The notes: generated by a model not told the origin, from the letters alone. A DNA stretch of 64,000 nucleotides from Caballeronia sp. Lep1P3 (GCF_022879595.1 NZ_CP084266.1:1178001-1242000), one strand, 5' to 3'. Shown: positions 46,543-56,947, counted from the stretch's first letter. Translations and numbers: made by a program.

Positions 46543-47489
46543 CCGTCATGCGCATCAACGGTACGCAAATCGACGATACCTTCGCCGAAGCCTTCCCGAT
46601 GAAGGCGACGCGTCTCGTCATCACCGCGCATACGCCGGTATGGGCGCGTCACGCGGCCAATTCGTTGACGGGCTTTGCAACCTCCGTGATCGACTGCGGA
46701 TGCGAAGCGGGCATCGAGCGCGATCTCGCAGGCGACGAAACGCCCGATGGACGGCCGGGCGTATCGGTGCTGATGTTCGCGGTGTCGTCGAAAGAGCTTG
46801 CAAAACAGATCGCGCGGCGCGTCGGGCAATGCGTGCTGACGTGTCCGACAACGGCCGTCTATGGCGGCATCGATCGTGCAACGAGCCGCGCGCCGCTTTC
46901 CGACAACGCCCCGCTCGGCGCGGGCTTGCGCTTCTTCGGCGACGGCTTTCAGATATCGAAAGTGCTCGGTGCCACGCGCTATTGGCGCGTGCCGGTCATG
47001 GACGGCGAATTCGTCTGCGAAGAGTTCACGGCCACGGTCAAGGCCGTGGGCGGTGGCAATCTGCTTTTTCTCGCAAGCGACGTGGACAGCGCGCTAGCCG
47101 CCGCCGAAGCAGCCGTCGATGCCATGCATGCGCTGCCGAACGTCATTACGCCGTTTCCCGGCGGCGTCGTGCGTTCAGGCTCCAAGATAGGCTCCAAATA
47201 CGCGGGCGCGACTGCATCCACGAACGATGCGTTTTGCCCGACGCTCGTCGGCTTGTCGAGTAAGAGCGAATTGACGCCCGAAGTCGCGTGCGTACTCGAA
47301 ATCGTGATCGACGGTCTCACGGATGCGGACGTGAGCGCCGCGATGACAGCGGGCATTGCGGCGGCGACATCGTTGGGACATGCACGCGGCGTCCTTCGCA
47401 TTTCGGCGGGAAACTACGGCGGCAAGCTCGGGCCTTATCACTTCAGGTTGCATGAGTTGGCGGCGGGCATCGCGGGGAGCGGCGCATGA
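46539..47489 (+). CDS. fhcD: FhcD, formylmethanofuran:H4MPT formyltransferase
   Basis: A 316-aa protein homologous to archaeal Ftr, with INGTQIDDTFAEAFPMK at the N-terminus, CPTTAVYGGID near residue 100, ITPFPGGVVRSGSKIGSKY near residue 205 and a C-terminal GNYGGKLGPYHFRLHEL. It transfers the formyl group from formyl-H4MPT to the methanofuran analogue. The ATG at 46539 overlaps the fhcA stop. Confidence 0.96.
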   Translation: MTVMRINGTQIDDTFAEAFPMKATRLVITAHTPVWARHAANSLTGFATSVIDCGCEAGIERDLAGDETPDGRPGVSVLMFAVSSKELAKQIARRVGQCVLTCPTTAVYGGIDRATSRAPLSDNAPLGAGLRFFGDGFQISKVLGATRYWRVPVMDGEFVCEEFTATVKAVGGGNLLFLASDVDSALAAAEAAVDAMHALPNVITPFPGGVVRSGSKIGSKYAGATASTNDAFCPTLVGLSSKSELTPEVACVLEIVIDGLTDADVSAAMTAGIAAATSLGHARGVLRISAGNYGGKLGPYHFRLHELAAGIAGSGA

Positions 47490-48307
47490 ACGCCATTACG
47501 TTGCGCGTAAAAAATGCGCCAGGCTTTCGCGTCGATGCGTCGAAATTACTGCCTCACGCTCTAGCGGAGTTGTCGCTTGAGGCATTGGCGCGCCTCACGT
47601 TGCAAGGGCATGGCGAGACATGCGCGTTAGGCGATGTATTCGACATCGCGCAAGCGGATGCACAAGCGCCGTCGCTTGTCATCGAGGGCGACGCGCGATG
47701 GCTGGATCGGCTGGGCGCGTCGATGAGCGAAGGCACGCTCACCATCCACGGCGATGCGGGCGATTGCGCTGGCATCGGCATGACAGGCGGCGTCCTCGCG
47801 ATACAAGGGAATGCCGGCGATTTCGTCGCTTGCGAGATGCAAGGCGGCCGCGTAACGGTGCACGGCAACGTCGGGGACTTTGCAGCGGGCGCGCTTCCCG
47901 GCGACATGGAAGGCATGAACGGCGGCGTGCTTGCGGTGCACGGCAGCGCTGGCGCGCGTCTTGCAGATCGCATGCGGCGCGGCACCGTGATGATCGGCGG
48001 CGATGCGGGCGACTTCGCGGCATCGCGGCTCATTGCGGGCACCGTATGCATCGCGGGACACACGGGCGCGCGCGTCGGCTATGGCATGCGGCGCGGCACG
48101 GTCGTACTATTGAACGCGCCACCCCGCATGGAGCCGACATTCACCGAAGGCAAACGCGGTTTCGACGTCTTCTGGCTTCTACTCACGCGCATGCTCGCCC
48201 GCGAACGCGCGCCGTTTGCGACGCTCGACGGCAAAGCTTTACCGAGGCGCTATGCGGGCGATCTCGCCGTGGACGGACGGGGGGAATTGCTTATCGCCAA
48301 TTCATGA
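47486..48307 (+). CDS. fhcC: FhcC, formyltransferase/hydrolase complex subunit C
   Basis: A 273-aa protein with the beta-helix repeats of FwdC/GltB-C type: repeated G-x-hydrophobic-x-GxxG(D/N)-A units such as IHGDAGDCAGIGMTGG, VHGNVGDFAAGALPGDMEGMNGG and IGGDAGDFAASRL between residues 75 and 205. It is the scaffold subunit of the Fhc complex and the last gene of fhcBADC. Confidence 0.94.
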   Translation: MNAITLRVKNAPGFRVDASKLLPHALAELSLEALARLTLQGHGETCALGDVFDIAQADAQAPSLVIEGDARWLDRLGASMSEGTLTIHGDAGDCAGIGMTGGVLAIQGNAGDFVACEMQGGRVTVHGNVGDFAAGALPGDMEGMNGGVLAVHGSAGARLADRMRRGTVMIGGDAGDFAASRLIAGTVCIAGHTGARVGYGMRRGTVVLLNAPPRMEPTFTEGKRGFDVFWLLLTRMLARERAPFATLDGKALPRRYAGDLAVDGRGELLIANS

Positions 48308-48369
48308 AGGGACGAGAACAATGGAGTTGTATTCGGCGCACGAATGCCCTTTGATCGAGGAGGCACGCC

Positions 48370-48939
48370 ATGACTGCTGCGCGGACTGCGGCCGCGACGC
48401 AAGACGAAACGCGCGTCGCACACGAGCACTTCGCGCGGCCGCTCATTGCGCTGCACTGGATCATCGCGGTCTGCATCATCGCGATGCTTTGCATAGGCTT
48501 TTATATGGTGGGCTTGCCGCGCGGAATGGCTTTCAAGTCGACGCTCATCAACTTCCACAAGTCGCTCGGCATTACGATTTTCCTGCTGGTGCTGATCCGC
48601 ATCTTGGTACGCCTGGCCTATGGCCGGCCGCCTCTGCCGCCGATGGGAGCGTGGCAACGCGCCGCCGCGAGCACCACGCAGGGCCTTTTATACGTCGGCA
48701 TGATTGCCATGCCGCTTACCGGCTACCTCGGTTCGTCGTTCAACAAGTTCGGCACGCGCCTCTGGGGCGTGCTTCTGCCACAATGGGGATGGGACGACAA
48801 AGCCATGCGCGAGCTCTTCTTCGGCATCCACGGTTATCTTGCGTGGATCATGGCCGCACTGGTCGTTCTGCACTTTCTCGGCGCGATGAAGCATCAACTC
48901 ATCGACAAGGACGGACTCTTGAGGAGGATGTGGCCATGA
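48370..48939 (+). CDS. Cytochrome b561-family membrane protein
   Basis: A 189-aa inner-membrane protein with four predicted helices (about residues 24-46, 60-82, 102-122 and 150-172) and histidines in [26 protein letters not shown] and [10 protein letters not shown] suitable for two haems. The family passes electrons between quinone and a periplasmic donor. Lying between fhcC and pqqB it may connect periplasmic methanol or PQQ-dependent oxidation to the respiratory chain. It is 62 bases from fhcC, so one operon is possible. Confidence 0.82.
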   Translation: MTAARTAAATQDETRVAHEHFARPLIALHWIIAVCIIAMLCIGFYMVGLPRGMAFKSTLINFHKSLGITIFLLVLIRILVRLAYGRPPLPPMGAWQRAAASTTQGLLYVGMIAMPLTGYLGSSFNKFGTRLWGVLLPQWGWDDKAMRELFFGIHGYLAWIMAALVVLHFLGAMKHQLIDKDGLLRRMWP

Positions 48940-48970
48940 GCCGCGCATCGTGCCTCATCGGAGGCGCCGT

Positions 48971-49891
48971 ATGAAGATACGCGTGCTCGGTTCTTCGGCT
49001 GGCGGCGGCTTTCCGCAATGGAACTGCAATTGCCGCAATTGCGACGGCGTGCGCCGCGGCACGATTGCGGCGCGCGCGCGCACGCAGTCATCCATTGCCA
49101 TCAGCGATAACGGCGACGACTGGCTGCTTGTCAACGCATCGCCCGACATACTCGCGCAGATCGCGGCGAACCCCGAATTGCAGCCCGCGCGCCGCGTGCG
49201 CGACACCGGCATCGCGGCGGTCATCACGATGGATGCGCAGATCGATCACGTCACCGGCCTTCTGATGCTGCGCGAACGCGGCACGCCGTTGCCGCTCTAT
49301 ACGACCGACGCCGTATGGCAGGACCTGTCGACGGGCTTTCCGATCACGTCGATCCTCTCGCATTACTGCGGCGTCGAGCATCGACGTATCGCGCTCGATG
49401 GCGCCGCGTTGAAGGTGCCCGAGTTGCCGCGCGTCAGCATCCATGCGCTGCCGCTATCGAGCAAGGCGCCGCCCTACTCGCCGCATCGCGAAGCGCCCGA
49501 AGCCGGCGACAACATCGGACTCATGTTCACGAACGACACTACCGGCAAGCGCGCGTTCTATGCGCCGGGGCTGGGCGCGCTCGAACCGCACATACTCGAT
49601 GCCATGAACGCGGCGGACCTTCTGCTCGTCGATGGCACCGTATGGACCGACGACGAAATGATCCGACTGGGTCTCACGAAGAAGACCGGCGCGGACATGG
49701 GTCATCTCGCGCAAAGCGGCGCGGGCGGCATGATCGAAGTGCTGGATTCGATCGAACGCCCCGACGTGCGCAAAGTGCTTATCCACATCAACAACACGAA
49801 CCCGATCCTGATCGAGGACGGGCCCGAACGACGCATGTTGTCGGAGCATGGCATCGAAGTCGCGCACGACGGCATGAGCATCGAGCTATGA
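48971..49891 (+). CDS. pqqB: PqqB, PQQ biosynthesis hydroxylase
   Basis: A 306-aa metallo-beta-lactamase-fold protein: [19 protein letters not shown] at the start, [12 protein letters not shown] near residue 18 (structural zinc cysteines), then [16 protein letters not shown] near residue 88, and HINNTNPIL near residue 272. PqqB acts as an iron-dependent oxygenase on the cross-linked Glu-Tyr intermediate. It is first of pqqBCDE, preceded by the b561 gene. Confidence 0.95.
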   Translation: MKIRVLGSSAGGGFPQWNCNCRNCDGVRRGTIAARARTQSSIAISDNGDDWLLVNASPDILAQIAANPELQPARRVRDTGIAAVITMDAQIDHVTGLLMLRERGTPLPLYTTDAVWQDLSTGFPITSILSHYCGVEHRRIALDGAALKVPELPRVSIHALPLSSKAPPYSPHREAPEAGDNIGLMFTNDTTGKRAFYAPGLGALEPHILDAMNAADLLLVDGTVWTDDEMIRLGLTKKTGADMGHLAQSGAGGMIEVLDSIERPDVRKVLIHINNTNPILIEDGPERRMLSEHGIEVAHDGMSIEL

Positions 49892-49912
49892 AGATATCGC
49901 GGAGAATCATGA

Positions 49913-50671
49913 ATGCCTGACAACGCTTTTGCGCCGATGCTGAACCCCACGACCGGCCCGCATTTCACCGCATTGAAGGAGCCGGGCCCCGCGTGGACGC
50001 GCGAGCAGTTCGAGGAACGGCTGCGCAAAAAGGGCACGGCGTATCACATTCATCATCCGTTCAACGTGAAGATGAATAGCGGAGGATGCTCGCCCGAGCA
50101 GATACGCGGCTGGGTGGCGAACCGCTTCTATTACCAGATCAATATCCCGCTCAAGGATGCAGCGGTGATGTCCAATTGCCCCGATCGCGAAACGCGTCGC
50201 CGCTGGGTGCTGCGCATACTCGATCACGATGGCTATGAAGGCCAGCCCGGAGGCATCGAAGCATGGGCGCGCCTCGGCGACGCAGTGGGCCTTTCGCGCG
50301 ACGATCTCTGGTCGCTCGATCTCGTCACACCCGGCGTGCGCTTCGCGGTGGATGCCTATGTGAATTTCGCGCGGCGCGCGCCGTGGCAGGAATCGGTGTG
50401 TTCTTCGTTGACGGAAATGTTCGCGCCGCAGATTCACAAGGACCGGCTCGCGACCTGGCCCGAGCATTACAAGTGGATAGAGCCGGATGGCCTCGCCTAT
50501 TTCCGCTCGCGCGTATCGCTTGCGCAGCGCGATGTCGAACATGGGCTCGAAGTGACGCTCGCGCATTTCACGACGCGCGAAGCGCAACAGCGCGCGCTCG
50601 ACATCCTGCAGTTCAAGCTCGACATTCTTTGGACCATGCTCGATTCGATCGAAAAGGCCTTTCCGTCATGA
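49913..50671 (+). CDS. pqqC: PqqC, pyrroloquinoline-quinone synthase
   Basis: A 252-aa helical oxidase with [18 protein letters not shown] near residue 38, [21 protein letters not shown] near residue 65 and a C-terminal [16 protein letters not shown]. It carries out the final ring closure and oxidation to PQQ. The stop overlaps the pqqD ATG. Confidence 0.96.
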   Translation: MPDNAFAPMLNPTTGPHFTALKEPGPAWTREQFEERLRKKGTAYHIHHPFNVKMNSGGCSPEQIRGWVANRFYYQINIPLKDAAVMSNCPDRETRRRWVLRILDHDGYEGQPGGIEAWARLGDAVGLSRDDLWSLDLVTPGVRFAVDAYVNFARRAPWQESVCSSLTEMFAPQIHKDRLATWPEHYKWIEPDGLAYFRSRVSLAQRDVEHGLEVTLAHFTTREAQQRALDILQFKLDILWTMLDSIEKAFPS

Positions 50672-50976
50672 GCGACACGAATCCCACACAGCGCGTGAGC
50701 GAAGCGGTCGCGGCGCCCGACGATTCATTGCAGCCGAAGCTGAAGCGCCTCTTTCGCCTGCAATGGGAACCGGCGCAGGATGCACACGTGCTGCTTTATC
50801 CCGAGGGCATGGTGAAGCTCAATGAGAGCGCCGCGCAGATTCTCTTGCGTTGCGACGGCACGCGCGATATTCCCGCGCTCATCGCCGATCTCGAAGCGGC
50901 GTTCGGCGCAAGCGGCATCGGCGACGACGTCCGCGCGTTCATCGCCGGTGCGCGTTCGCGCGGCTGGCTGGAGTAA
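50668..50976 (+). CDS. pqqD: PqqD, PqqA-binding chaperone
   Basis: A 102-aa RRE-domain protein with [36 protein letters not shown], read in parts, near residues 29-65. It presents PqqA to the radical SAM enzyme PqqE. The N-terminal 25 residues are longer than the minimal PqqD. It is a separate gene here, not fused to pqqC or pqqE. Confidence 0.95.
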   Translation: MSDTNPTQRVSEAVAAPDDSLQPKLKRLFRLQWEPAQDAHVLLYPEGMVKLNESAAQILLRCDGTRDIPALIADLEAAFGASGIGDDVRAFIAGARSRGWLE

Positions 50977-50988
50977 CGAGGCACGAGC

Positions 50989-52179
50989 ATGACCGATCTA
51001 TCCGAACCCATCGCGAAGCCGGAGCACGAAGGCGTGGCCATTGCGCCGCCTCTGTGGCTGCTCGCCGAACTGACGTATCGCTGCCCGCTGCACTGCGTGT
51101 TCTGCTACAACCCGGTGAACTACACCGATCACGCACGCGAACTCGACACCGCGCAATGGCTCGACGTGCTGCGTCAGGCGCGCGCGCTCGGAGCCGCGCA
51201 ACTCGGCTTCTCCGGCGGCGAGCCGCTCTTGCGCGACGACCTCGAAACACTCGTCGGCGAAGCACGCAAGCTCGGCTTCTATACGAATCTCATCACGTCA
51301 GGCATCGGTCTTACCGACAAGCGTCTCACGGCGCTCAAGGACGCCGGCCTCGATCACATTCAACTCTCGTTTCAGGACTCGACTCAGGAACTCAACGACT
51401 TTCTCTCGAGCACGAAGACTTTCGACCTGAAGAGGCGTGTCGCGAATCTCATCAAGGCGCATGACTTTCCGATGGTGCTCAATTGCGTGCTGCATCGCTA
51501 TAACCTGCCGCATATCGGCCGCATCATCGATATGGCGCTCGCAATGGGCGCGGAATATCTCGAACTCGCCAACACGCAGTATTACGGCTGGGCGCATGCG
51601 AACCGCGCGCAACTCATGCCGACTGCCGAGCAATTGCAGGAAGCGGAAGCGGTCGTCGAGCGCTATCGCAAGGAAATCGGCGACAAGTGCAAGATATTCT
51701 TCGTCGTGCCGGATTACTACGAGCGTCGCCCGAAGCGCTGCATGAACGGATGGGGCTCGGTGTTTCTCGGCATCGCGCCGGATGGCGCTGCGTTGCCGTG
51801 TCATACGGCGCGTTCGCTGCCGGGCCTTTCGTTTCCGAACGTGGCCGACATGCCGCTCAAGGACATCTGGTACGAAAGCGATGCCTTCAACCGTTTTCGC
51901 GGCTTCGGCTGGATGAAAGAGCCGTGCCGCAGTTGCGACGAGAAGGCCATCGATCTCGGCGGCTGCCGGTGCCAGGCGTATCTGCTGACGCAGGATCCCG
52001 CGAATGCCGACCCTGTCTGCGACAAGTCTCCGCACCATGAGCGCGTGATCGAAGTCGTGCGTGCCGCTTCGCAAAGGCAGGAGCCGCGCGAACAGCCGAT
52101 CGTGTTTCGCAATGACGCGAACGCGCGGCGCATCGCATCCGAGCTTCGAAACAACGATTCGGACATCGAAGGAAAATAG
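50989..52179 (+). CDS. pqqE: PqqE, radical SAM enzyme of PQQ synthesis
   Basis: A 396-aa protein with the radical SAM cluster CPLHCVFCYNP near residue 31 (CxxxCxxC), FSGGEPLLRDDL near residue 74, and a C-terminal SPASM-type cysteine set in CRSCDEKAIDLGGCRCQAY near residue 313. It cross-links Glu16 and Tyr20 of PqqA. It ends one base before the response regulator ATG. Confidence 0.96.
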   Translation: MTDLSEPIAKPEHEGVAIAPPLWLLAELTYRCPLHCVFCYNPVNYTDHARELDTAQWLDVLRQARALGAAQLGFSGGEPLLRDDLETLVGEARKLGFYTNLITSGIGLTDKRLTALKDAGLDHIQLSFQDSTQELNDFLSSTKTFDLKRRVANLIKAHDFPMVLNCVLHRYNLPHIGRIIDMALAMGAEYLELANTQYYGWAHANRAQLMPTAEQLQEAEAVVERYRKEIGDKCKIFFVVPDYYERRPKRCMNGWGSVFLGIAPDGAALPCHTARSLPGLSFPNVADMPLKDIWYESDAFNRFRGFGWMKEPCRSCDEKAIDLGGCRCQAYLLTQDPANADPVCDKSPHHERVIEVVRAASQRQEPREQPIVFRNDANARRIASELRNNDSDIEGK

Positions 52180-52180
52180 C

Positions 52181-52879
52181 ATGGCCGCCGATATCTCCGT
52201 GCTGCTGGTGGACGACCACGCCGTCGTGCGTGAGGGCTATAAGCGTCTGCTCGAATTGAGCGTTGATGTCAGCGTGGCGGGAGAAGCGGCGGATGCTGCG
52301 CAGGCCTATCAGAAGTTCTGCGCGTTGCAGCCGGATGTCGTGGTAATGGACCTCGCATTGCCGGGCGCAAGCGGCATCGAAGCGATGCGGCGCATGCTCG
52401 CGCGCGAGCCGCATGCGCGCGTGCTCATCTTCAGCGTGCACGAGGAAGCGATTTTCGTGCGCCGCGCGCTCGATGCAGGCGCGCGCGGTTATGTGACGAA
52501 GGCGAGCGCGCCCGATGTGCTCGTCGAAGCGGTGCGCTCGGTTGCGCGCCGCGTCTGCTATCTGAGCCCCGACATATCGCAGTCGCTCGCATTGCGCGCC
52601 ACCATTCAGGACGGCCCGCCGGGACGCCAGTTGTCGCCGCGTGAATTCGAAGTGCTGCGCCTGCTCGTGCAAGGCTATACGTTGCCGAGCATCGCGGAAA
52701 AACTGGGCCTGAGTCAGAAGACCGTGGCGAATCATCAATCGGTAATACGTCAGAAATTCGGCGCAGATAATGGCGTACAACTCGCGCAGATCGCTAATCG
52801 CTTAGGGCTTCATTTCGCCGATTTCGCCGGTTCGCAAGAAGCCTCATTCGGCTCGCAAGGTTTCGGCAGTCCCGCCTGA
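52181..52879 (+). CDS. LuxR/NarL-family response regulator
   Basis: A 232-aa regulator with receiver domain (LLVDDHAVVREG near residue 8; phospho-acceptor Asp57 in VVVMDLALPG; Lys in YVTKAS) and a C-terminal LuxR helix-turn-helix (LSPREFEVLRLLVQGYTLPSIAEKLGLSQKTVANH in parts, from about residue 148). It directly follows pqqE and overlaps tail-to-tail with its likely sensor. Pairs of this type control methanol or formaldehyde oxidation in other methylotrophs (for example FlhSR of Paracoccus); that parallel is inferred. Confidence 0.88.
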   Translation: MAADISVLLVDDHAVVREGYKRLLELSVDVSVAGEAADAAQAYQKFCALQPDVVVMDLALPGASGIEAMRRMLAREPHARVLIFSVHEEAIFVRRALDAGARGYVTKASAPDVLVEAVRSVARRVCYLSPDISQSLALRATIQDGPPGRQLSPREFEVLRLLVQGYTLPSIAEKLGLSQKTVANHQSVIRQKFGADNGVQLAQIANRLGLHFADFAGSQEASFGSQGFGSPA

Positions 52880-53859
52880 GCCGGGACGCGCGCGCAAAAG
52901 AGAAAGCCTTGGCCGGGGCTGCTTGCGATCTCGAACTCGCCTCCCAGCGCCTCGACGCGCTCGCGCATGCCGACGAGCCCCAGACCCTTGCGCGGAATGG
53001 ACAAGTCGATGCCGGGGCCGTCATCGGCCATCGTGACGACGATCTCATCCATGCGCTTTGCGTCGTTCCGCGTGCGGACCAGAAAGATCTCGACGCGCGC
53101 ATCGCGAGCGAACTTGGACACGTTGTTGAGCCCTTCTTGCACCAGCCGATAGAGCGCGATGTTGAGCGCATCGACAAGGCCGTCGAAGTCGCCTTCCACT
53201 GTCAGCGTGAAGCTCGCTTGCGGCAGGCGCTCCCGCCAGCCTTCGATGCAATGTTCGAGCGCCGTCGGCAAGCCGAATTCGTCGAGACCGATGGGCCGCA
53301 GCTTGCGAATCATGCCGCCGATCTCGCGATACACATGCTTCGCGCTTTGCATCAGGGCTAAAGAGCGCCGATGAATTTCCGCTTCCCGGTTAGCGGAAAG
53401 ATCGCGAATGCGGCCGGCATCGAGCAACATGGCGTTGAGATATTGCCCCAGTTCGTCATGCAGTTCGCGCGCGAGATGACGCCGCTCGCTTTCCTGTGCC
53501 GCAATGCTCTGATTCGCGAGCCGCCGGTTCTCCGCGAGCAGATGTTCCGCCTTTTCCTCCAACGCGCGACGCCGGCGCTCTTCGCGCTCTGCCTGTCGAT
53601 AACGCCGCCACGCGAACCATGCGAATCCAGTGGCAAGCACGAAGAGCGTCGCGGGCAATTCATCGAGCTGAAAGCGCTCGGCGCTGCGCGTCCATCGATA
53701 GGTGAATTCACTGAAGTCGAAGATGGCGAAGACAGCGCCCGCGATAGCCGTCACCGCGAGCACGCACACGAGATCGCGCAAAGCCGTCGAACGCGGCGCG
53801 CGGTCGGCGTGCGCATGGGCGTGAGGGGGCAAGGAATCGGATGGCGTCACGGCGTCCAT
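52810..53859 (-). CDS. Sensor histidine kinase (HisKA_3 type) paired with the LuxR regulator
   Basis: A 349-aa kinase with two N-terminal membrane helices (about residues 28-48 and 68-84) enclosing a short periplasmic stretch, a coiled coil at 88-125, the phosphorylated His134 in RHLARELHDELGQYLNAML, and a C-terminal ATPase domain with MADDGPGIDL and KGLGLVGMRERVEALGG. The start at 53859 is the first with a sensible N-terminus. Its last 70 bases overlap the regulator gene on the other strand. Confidence 0.88.
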   Translation of the reverse strand: MDAVTPSDSLPPHAHAHADRAPRSTALRDLVCVLAVTAIAGAVFAIFDFSEFTYRWTRSAERFQLDELPATLFVLATGFAWFAWRRYRQAEREERRRRALEEKAEHLLAENRRLANQSIAAQESERRHLARELHDELGQYLNAMLLDAGRIRDLSANREAEIHRRSLALMQSAKHVYREIGGMIRKLRPIGLDEFGLPTALEHCIEGWRERLPQASFTLTVEGDFDGLVDALNIALYRLVQEGLNNVSKFARDARVEIFLVRTRNDAKRMDEIVVTMADDGPGIDLSIPRKGLGLVGMRERVEALGGEFEIASSPGQGFLFCARVPAQAGLPKPCEPNEASCEPAKSAK

Positions 53860-54046
53860 TCTATGCGCGCTCTTTGCGTGCGTTATCGAGTCGCCGGGCG
53901 CTTTGGGAACGCTTCCCTCGTGAATCGGGAAAGGCTCCCGGTGCGTCTGCGAATTCTTGTGCGACCCTTTCAATAAAAGGTTCATCGTCTTAAAGAAGCC
54001 TGAAAGAACGATTGCAGCGACACTACAACGACGAGAGGAGACGAAC

Positions 54047-56392
54047 ATGGACAGCATGCCGCGCCGCTTTGTCATCGCGCATCGGTTCAAACCCCGAGCG
54101 CGCTTGCGGCTCTTGTTCGGCGGCGCGTTCGCGAGCATCACGGTCGGCGCATGGGCGCAAACGGCGAGCGCCCCCGACGCAGATGCATCCGCCGTTGCGC
54201 CCGTCGCCGCGAGCGCGCCGCCGAACACGGAACTGCCTTCCATCATCGTCGTGGGCACGACGCCGCTCGTCGGCGTAGGCACGCCACTCGAAAAAGTGCC
54301 CGCGAATGTGCAGACCATCAAGGGCAACGACATACAGGCGCAGCACGCCGCTACGGTCAGCGATTATTTGCGCAAGAACCTCGCGAGCGTGGACGTGAAC
54401 GATGCGCAAGGCAATCCGTCGCAGATGGACATCAACTATCGAGGCTTCACGGCTTCGCCGCTGCTCGGCACGCCGCAGGGTTTGTCCGTGTTTCTCGATG
54501 GCGTGCGCATCAACGAACCGTTCGGCGATGTCGTCAACTGGGACCTCATTCCGCAAGCCGCCATCAGCACGATGCAGATCATCCCCGGATCGAATCCGAC
54601 CTTCGGCCTGAATACACTCGGCGGCGCGGTCGCTGTGACGACCAAGAACGGGCGCAGCAATCCGGGCGGCAATATCGACATTAGCGGGGGATCGTGGGGA
54701 CGAAAGGCGGCGCAAATCGAGCAAGGCGGCGTGATCGGCAGCAACGTCGATTACTACTTCACGGCCAACGTCACGAACGACAACGGCTGGGCCGCCCAGA
54801 ATTCGAGCCGCCTGCGTCAGGCATTCGGCAAGCTGCGCTATACGGACGCCGATACCACGCTCTCGCTTTCGATGGGCGGCGCGGACAACACGCTCCATGG
54901 ATCGCAGACCATTCCACGATCGTTCCTGGATAACTACAAACAGGCGTACACGTTCCCCGATACCAATGAGAATCAGGTCGGCTATCTGACCTTCTCGGGC
55001 GAGCATTACTTCTCGCCCAATGTCGAATTGAGCGGCAACGTGTATTACCGCCACTATCGCAACAAGAACGTGAGCAGCAACGTCAACGACGACTTCGGCG
55101 AACCGCTAGGCGACGACGATGTCGATCTCACGCAGGCGACCAACGATCAATCGGTGATCGTCACCGACAGCTATGGCGCAAGCCTTCAGCTCACGCTGCT
55201 CAACAAGCTCTTCGGCCTCGACAATCAGCTGATTCTTGGCGCCGCCGGCGACTTCGCCAACTCGCATTTCACGCAGTCGTCGCAGCCCGCCGAATTCACG
55301 GGAAGCCGCGCGACGGTCGGCATCGGTCCATTCGTGCAAGGCACCGATGCAAAGACGCGCAACGAGAACTGGGGCATCTACTTCGAGAACACGCTGTCGT
55401 TCACCGAGCAATGGTCGATGACGCTCGCGGGCCGCTATAACTGGTCGAAGGCGACCATCGGCGACGAAAGCGGCGTGCAGCCGCTGCTCGATGCAAAGCA
55501 CACGTTCTCACGCTTCAATCCCGCTATCGGCTTCAACTGGAATCCGGCGCCGTCTTTCACCGCTTATGCAACGTACAACGAAGGCATGCGCTCGCCGACC
55601 GCCATCGAACTCGCGTGCGCGGACCCGAACGCGCCCTGTTCGTTGCCGAACGATTTCATTGCCGATCCCGATCTCAGGCCCGTTATCTCGCGCACCTTCG
55701 AAATAGGCGCGCGAGGACACATCGGCCAGGCGACCACATGGAGCGCCGCCGCATACAGCACGACGCTCTCCGACGACATTCAGTTCGTCAGCAGCCAGGG
55801 CGCGTCCAGCACGCTCGGCTATTTCCAGAACGTCGGCAAGACGCGTCGCCAGGGCTTCGAGCTTGCGGGACGCACGCAATGGGGTCCGCTCGGTGTCGCC
55901 GCGAGCTACAGCTATGTGAACGCGACGTATCGCTCGACATGGACCGAAAGCAGTTCGAGCAACTCCAGCGCGGACGATGGCGGCAATATCACCGTGCATT
56001 CGGGCGATCGCATTCCGGGCATTCCGGCCAATACCGTCAAGATGCGCCTCGATTACAACCCGATTGCGCGATGGAATGTCGGCACCAATCTCACGTATCG
56101 CAGCAATATCTTCGCGCGCGGCGACGAGAACAATCAGGATGCGAATGGCAGCATCGCAGGCTATTTCCTTATCGACCTCGACACCACATATAACGTGACG
56201 AAGCAATTGCAGGTCTATGCCACCGTCAAGAATCTGCTCAACAAGCGCTATGCGAACTTTGCGATTCTCGGCGAGAACTTCTTCAACGGGCCGAACCACA
56301 CATTCAGTCCGACCGATACGGTCAACGAGCAATTTCTCGGCATTGGTGCGCCGCGCGGCGTATGGGTCGGCCTGCGCTACGCGTGGAAGTGA
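54047..56392 (+). CDS. TonB-dependent outer-membrane receptor
   Basis: A 781-aa protein. A signal peptide ends near residue 38 (GAWAQT). The plug domain starts at about 60 (LPSIIVVGTTPLVGVGT, then VSDYLRKNLASVDVND and MDINYRGFTASPLLGTPQG), and a long beta-barrel ends in a terminal strand GVWVGLRYAWK. GAGAGGAG precedes the ATG. Receptors take up metal chelates or cofactors. Between pqq and XoxF-associated genes, plausible substrates are a lanthanide chelate or PQQ, but nothing in the sequence decides this. Confidence 0.88.
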   Translation: MDSMPRRFVIAHRFKPRARLRLLFGGAFASITVGAWAQTASAPDADASAVAPVAASAPPNTELPSIIVVGTTPLVGVGTPLEKVPANVQTIKGNDIQAQHAATVSDYLRKNLASVDVNDAQGNPSQMDINYRGFTASPLLGTPQGLSVFLDGVRINEPFGDVVNWDLIPQAAISTMQIIPGSNPTFGLNTLGGAVAVTTKNGRSNPGGNIDISGGSWGRKAAQIEQGGVIGSNVDYYFTANVTNDNGWAAQNSSRLRQAFGKLRYTDADTTLSLSMGGADNTLHGSQTIPRSFLDNYKQAYTFPDTNENQVGYLTFSGEHYFSPNVELSGNVYYRHYRNKNVSSNVNDDFGEPLGDDDVDLTQATNDQSVIVTDSYGASLQLTLLNKLFGLDNQLILGAAGDFANSHFTQSSQPAEFTGSRATVGIGPFVQGTDAKTRNENWGIYFENTLSFTEQWSMTLAGRYNWSKATIGDESGVQPLLDAKHTFSRFNPAIGFNWNPAPSFTAYATYNEGMRSPTAIELACADPNAPCSLPNDFIADPDLRPVISRTFEIGARGHIGQATTWSAAAYSTTLSDDIQFVSSQGASSTLGYFQNVGKTRRQGFELAGRTQWGPLGVAASYSYVNATYRSTWTESSSSNSSADDGGNITVHSGDRIPGIPANTVKMRLDYNPIARWNVGTNLTYRSNIFARGDENNQDANGSIAGYFLIDLDTTYNVTKQLQVYATVKNLLNKRYANFAILGENFFNGPNHTFSPTDTVNEQFLGIGAPRGVWVGLRYAWK

Positions 56393-56415
56393 AGCGGCTC
56401 GAGGAGAACCTGCCT

Positions 56416-56826
56416 TCAACGCGGCCTGAACGGATAGATTTTCGCGGGCGGCCGCTGCTTGAGTTCAGCCAGATAGTTTTCGACGAAACGGCCTAACGCA
56501 TGCGCCTTGAGCTGTTCGAGCATGCGCATGGCATCGCTTGGCGAGTCGGGGCCCATCACGATTGCGCCGACGCCAGGCGCACCCAAATGGACCACCAGCG
56601 CGCAAGAGGAAAGCGAGCCGGCGTCGAAAAGACGGAGCGCGTCGATGGCATCGTCCTCCAGTTCGATGCCTGCCTCTTCGCTTTGGGAGCAGCGAAACTC
56701 CCCTCGTCTGCCGATGTATGCGGGCAGCCACCGGCAGTTTCCTGCGTCACCCTGTGCCGCGATCAAGAGACGCTTGCGCGCGGGTGTGTCGCTGATTGCG
56801 TCGAACGCCTCGGCCAATGTAAGCAT
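56416..56826 (-). CDS. Hypothetical protein, 136 aa
   Basis: A cytoplasmic-looking protein with no signal peptide or membrane segment. Stretches include MLTLAEAFDAISDTPARKRLL, GIELEDDAIDALRLFDAG and LVVHLGAPGVGAIVMGPDSPSDAMRML, ending in a basic-aromatic tail IYPFRPR. I do not recognise a family. The composition agrees with a real gene. It converges on the TonB receptor gene and precedes, on the same strand, nothing obvious. Confidence 0.5.
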   Translation of the reverse strand: MLTLAEAFDAISDTPARKRLLIAAQGDAGNCRWLPAYIGRRGEFRCSQSEEAGIELEDDAIDALRLFDAGSLSSCALVVHLGAPGVGAIVMGPDSPSDAMRMLEQLKAHALGRFVENYLAELKQRPPAKIYPFRPR

Positions 56827-56947
56827 GTTTTTCCTCGCCGGCGAGCCTACCTGATACTAGCAGCCGCTAACGACGCCACGCGAGGTCGAATGCGCAATGA
56901 CGCGCCGCAAAAAACGAAATGGCCGTGCGCGTCCGAGGGTCAGTGTG

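Noticed and set aside
48321..48450. Small cysteine-containing frame starting [20 protein letters not shown] before the b561 gene
   Set aside because: It attracted attention because of HDCCADCG, but it overlaps the start of the b561 gene and continues as an arginine-rich shadow with no clear stop.
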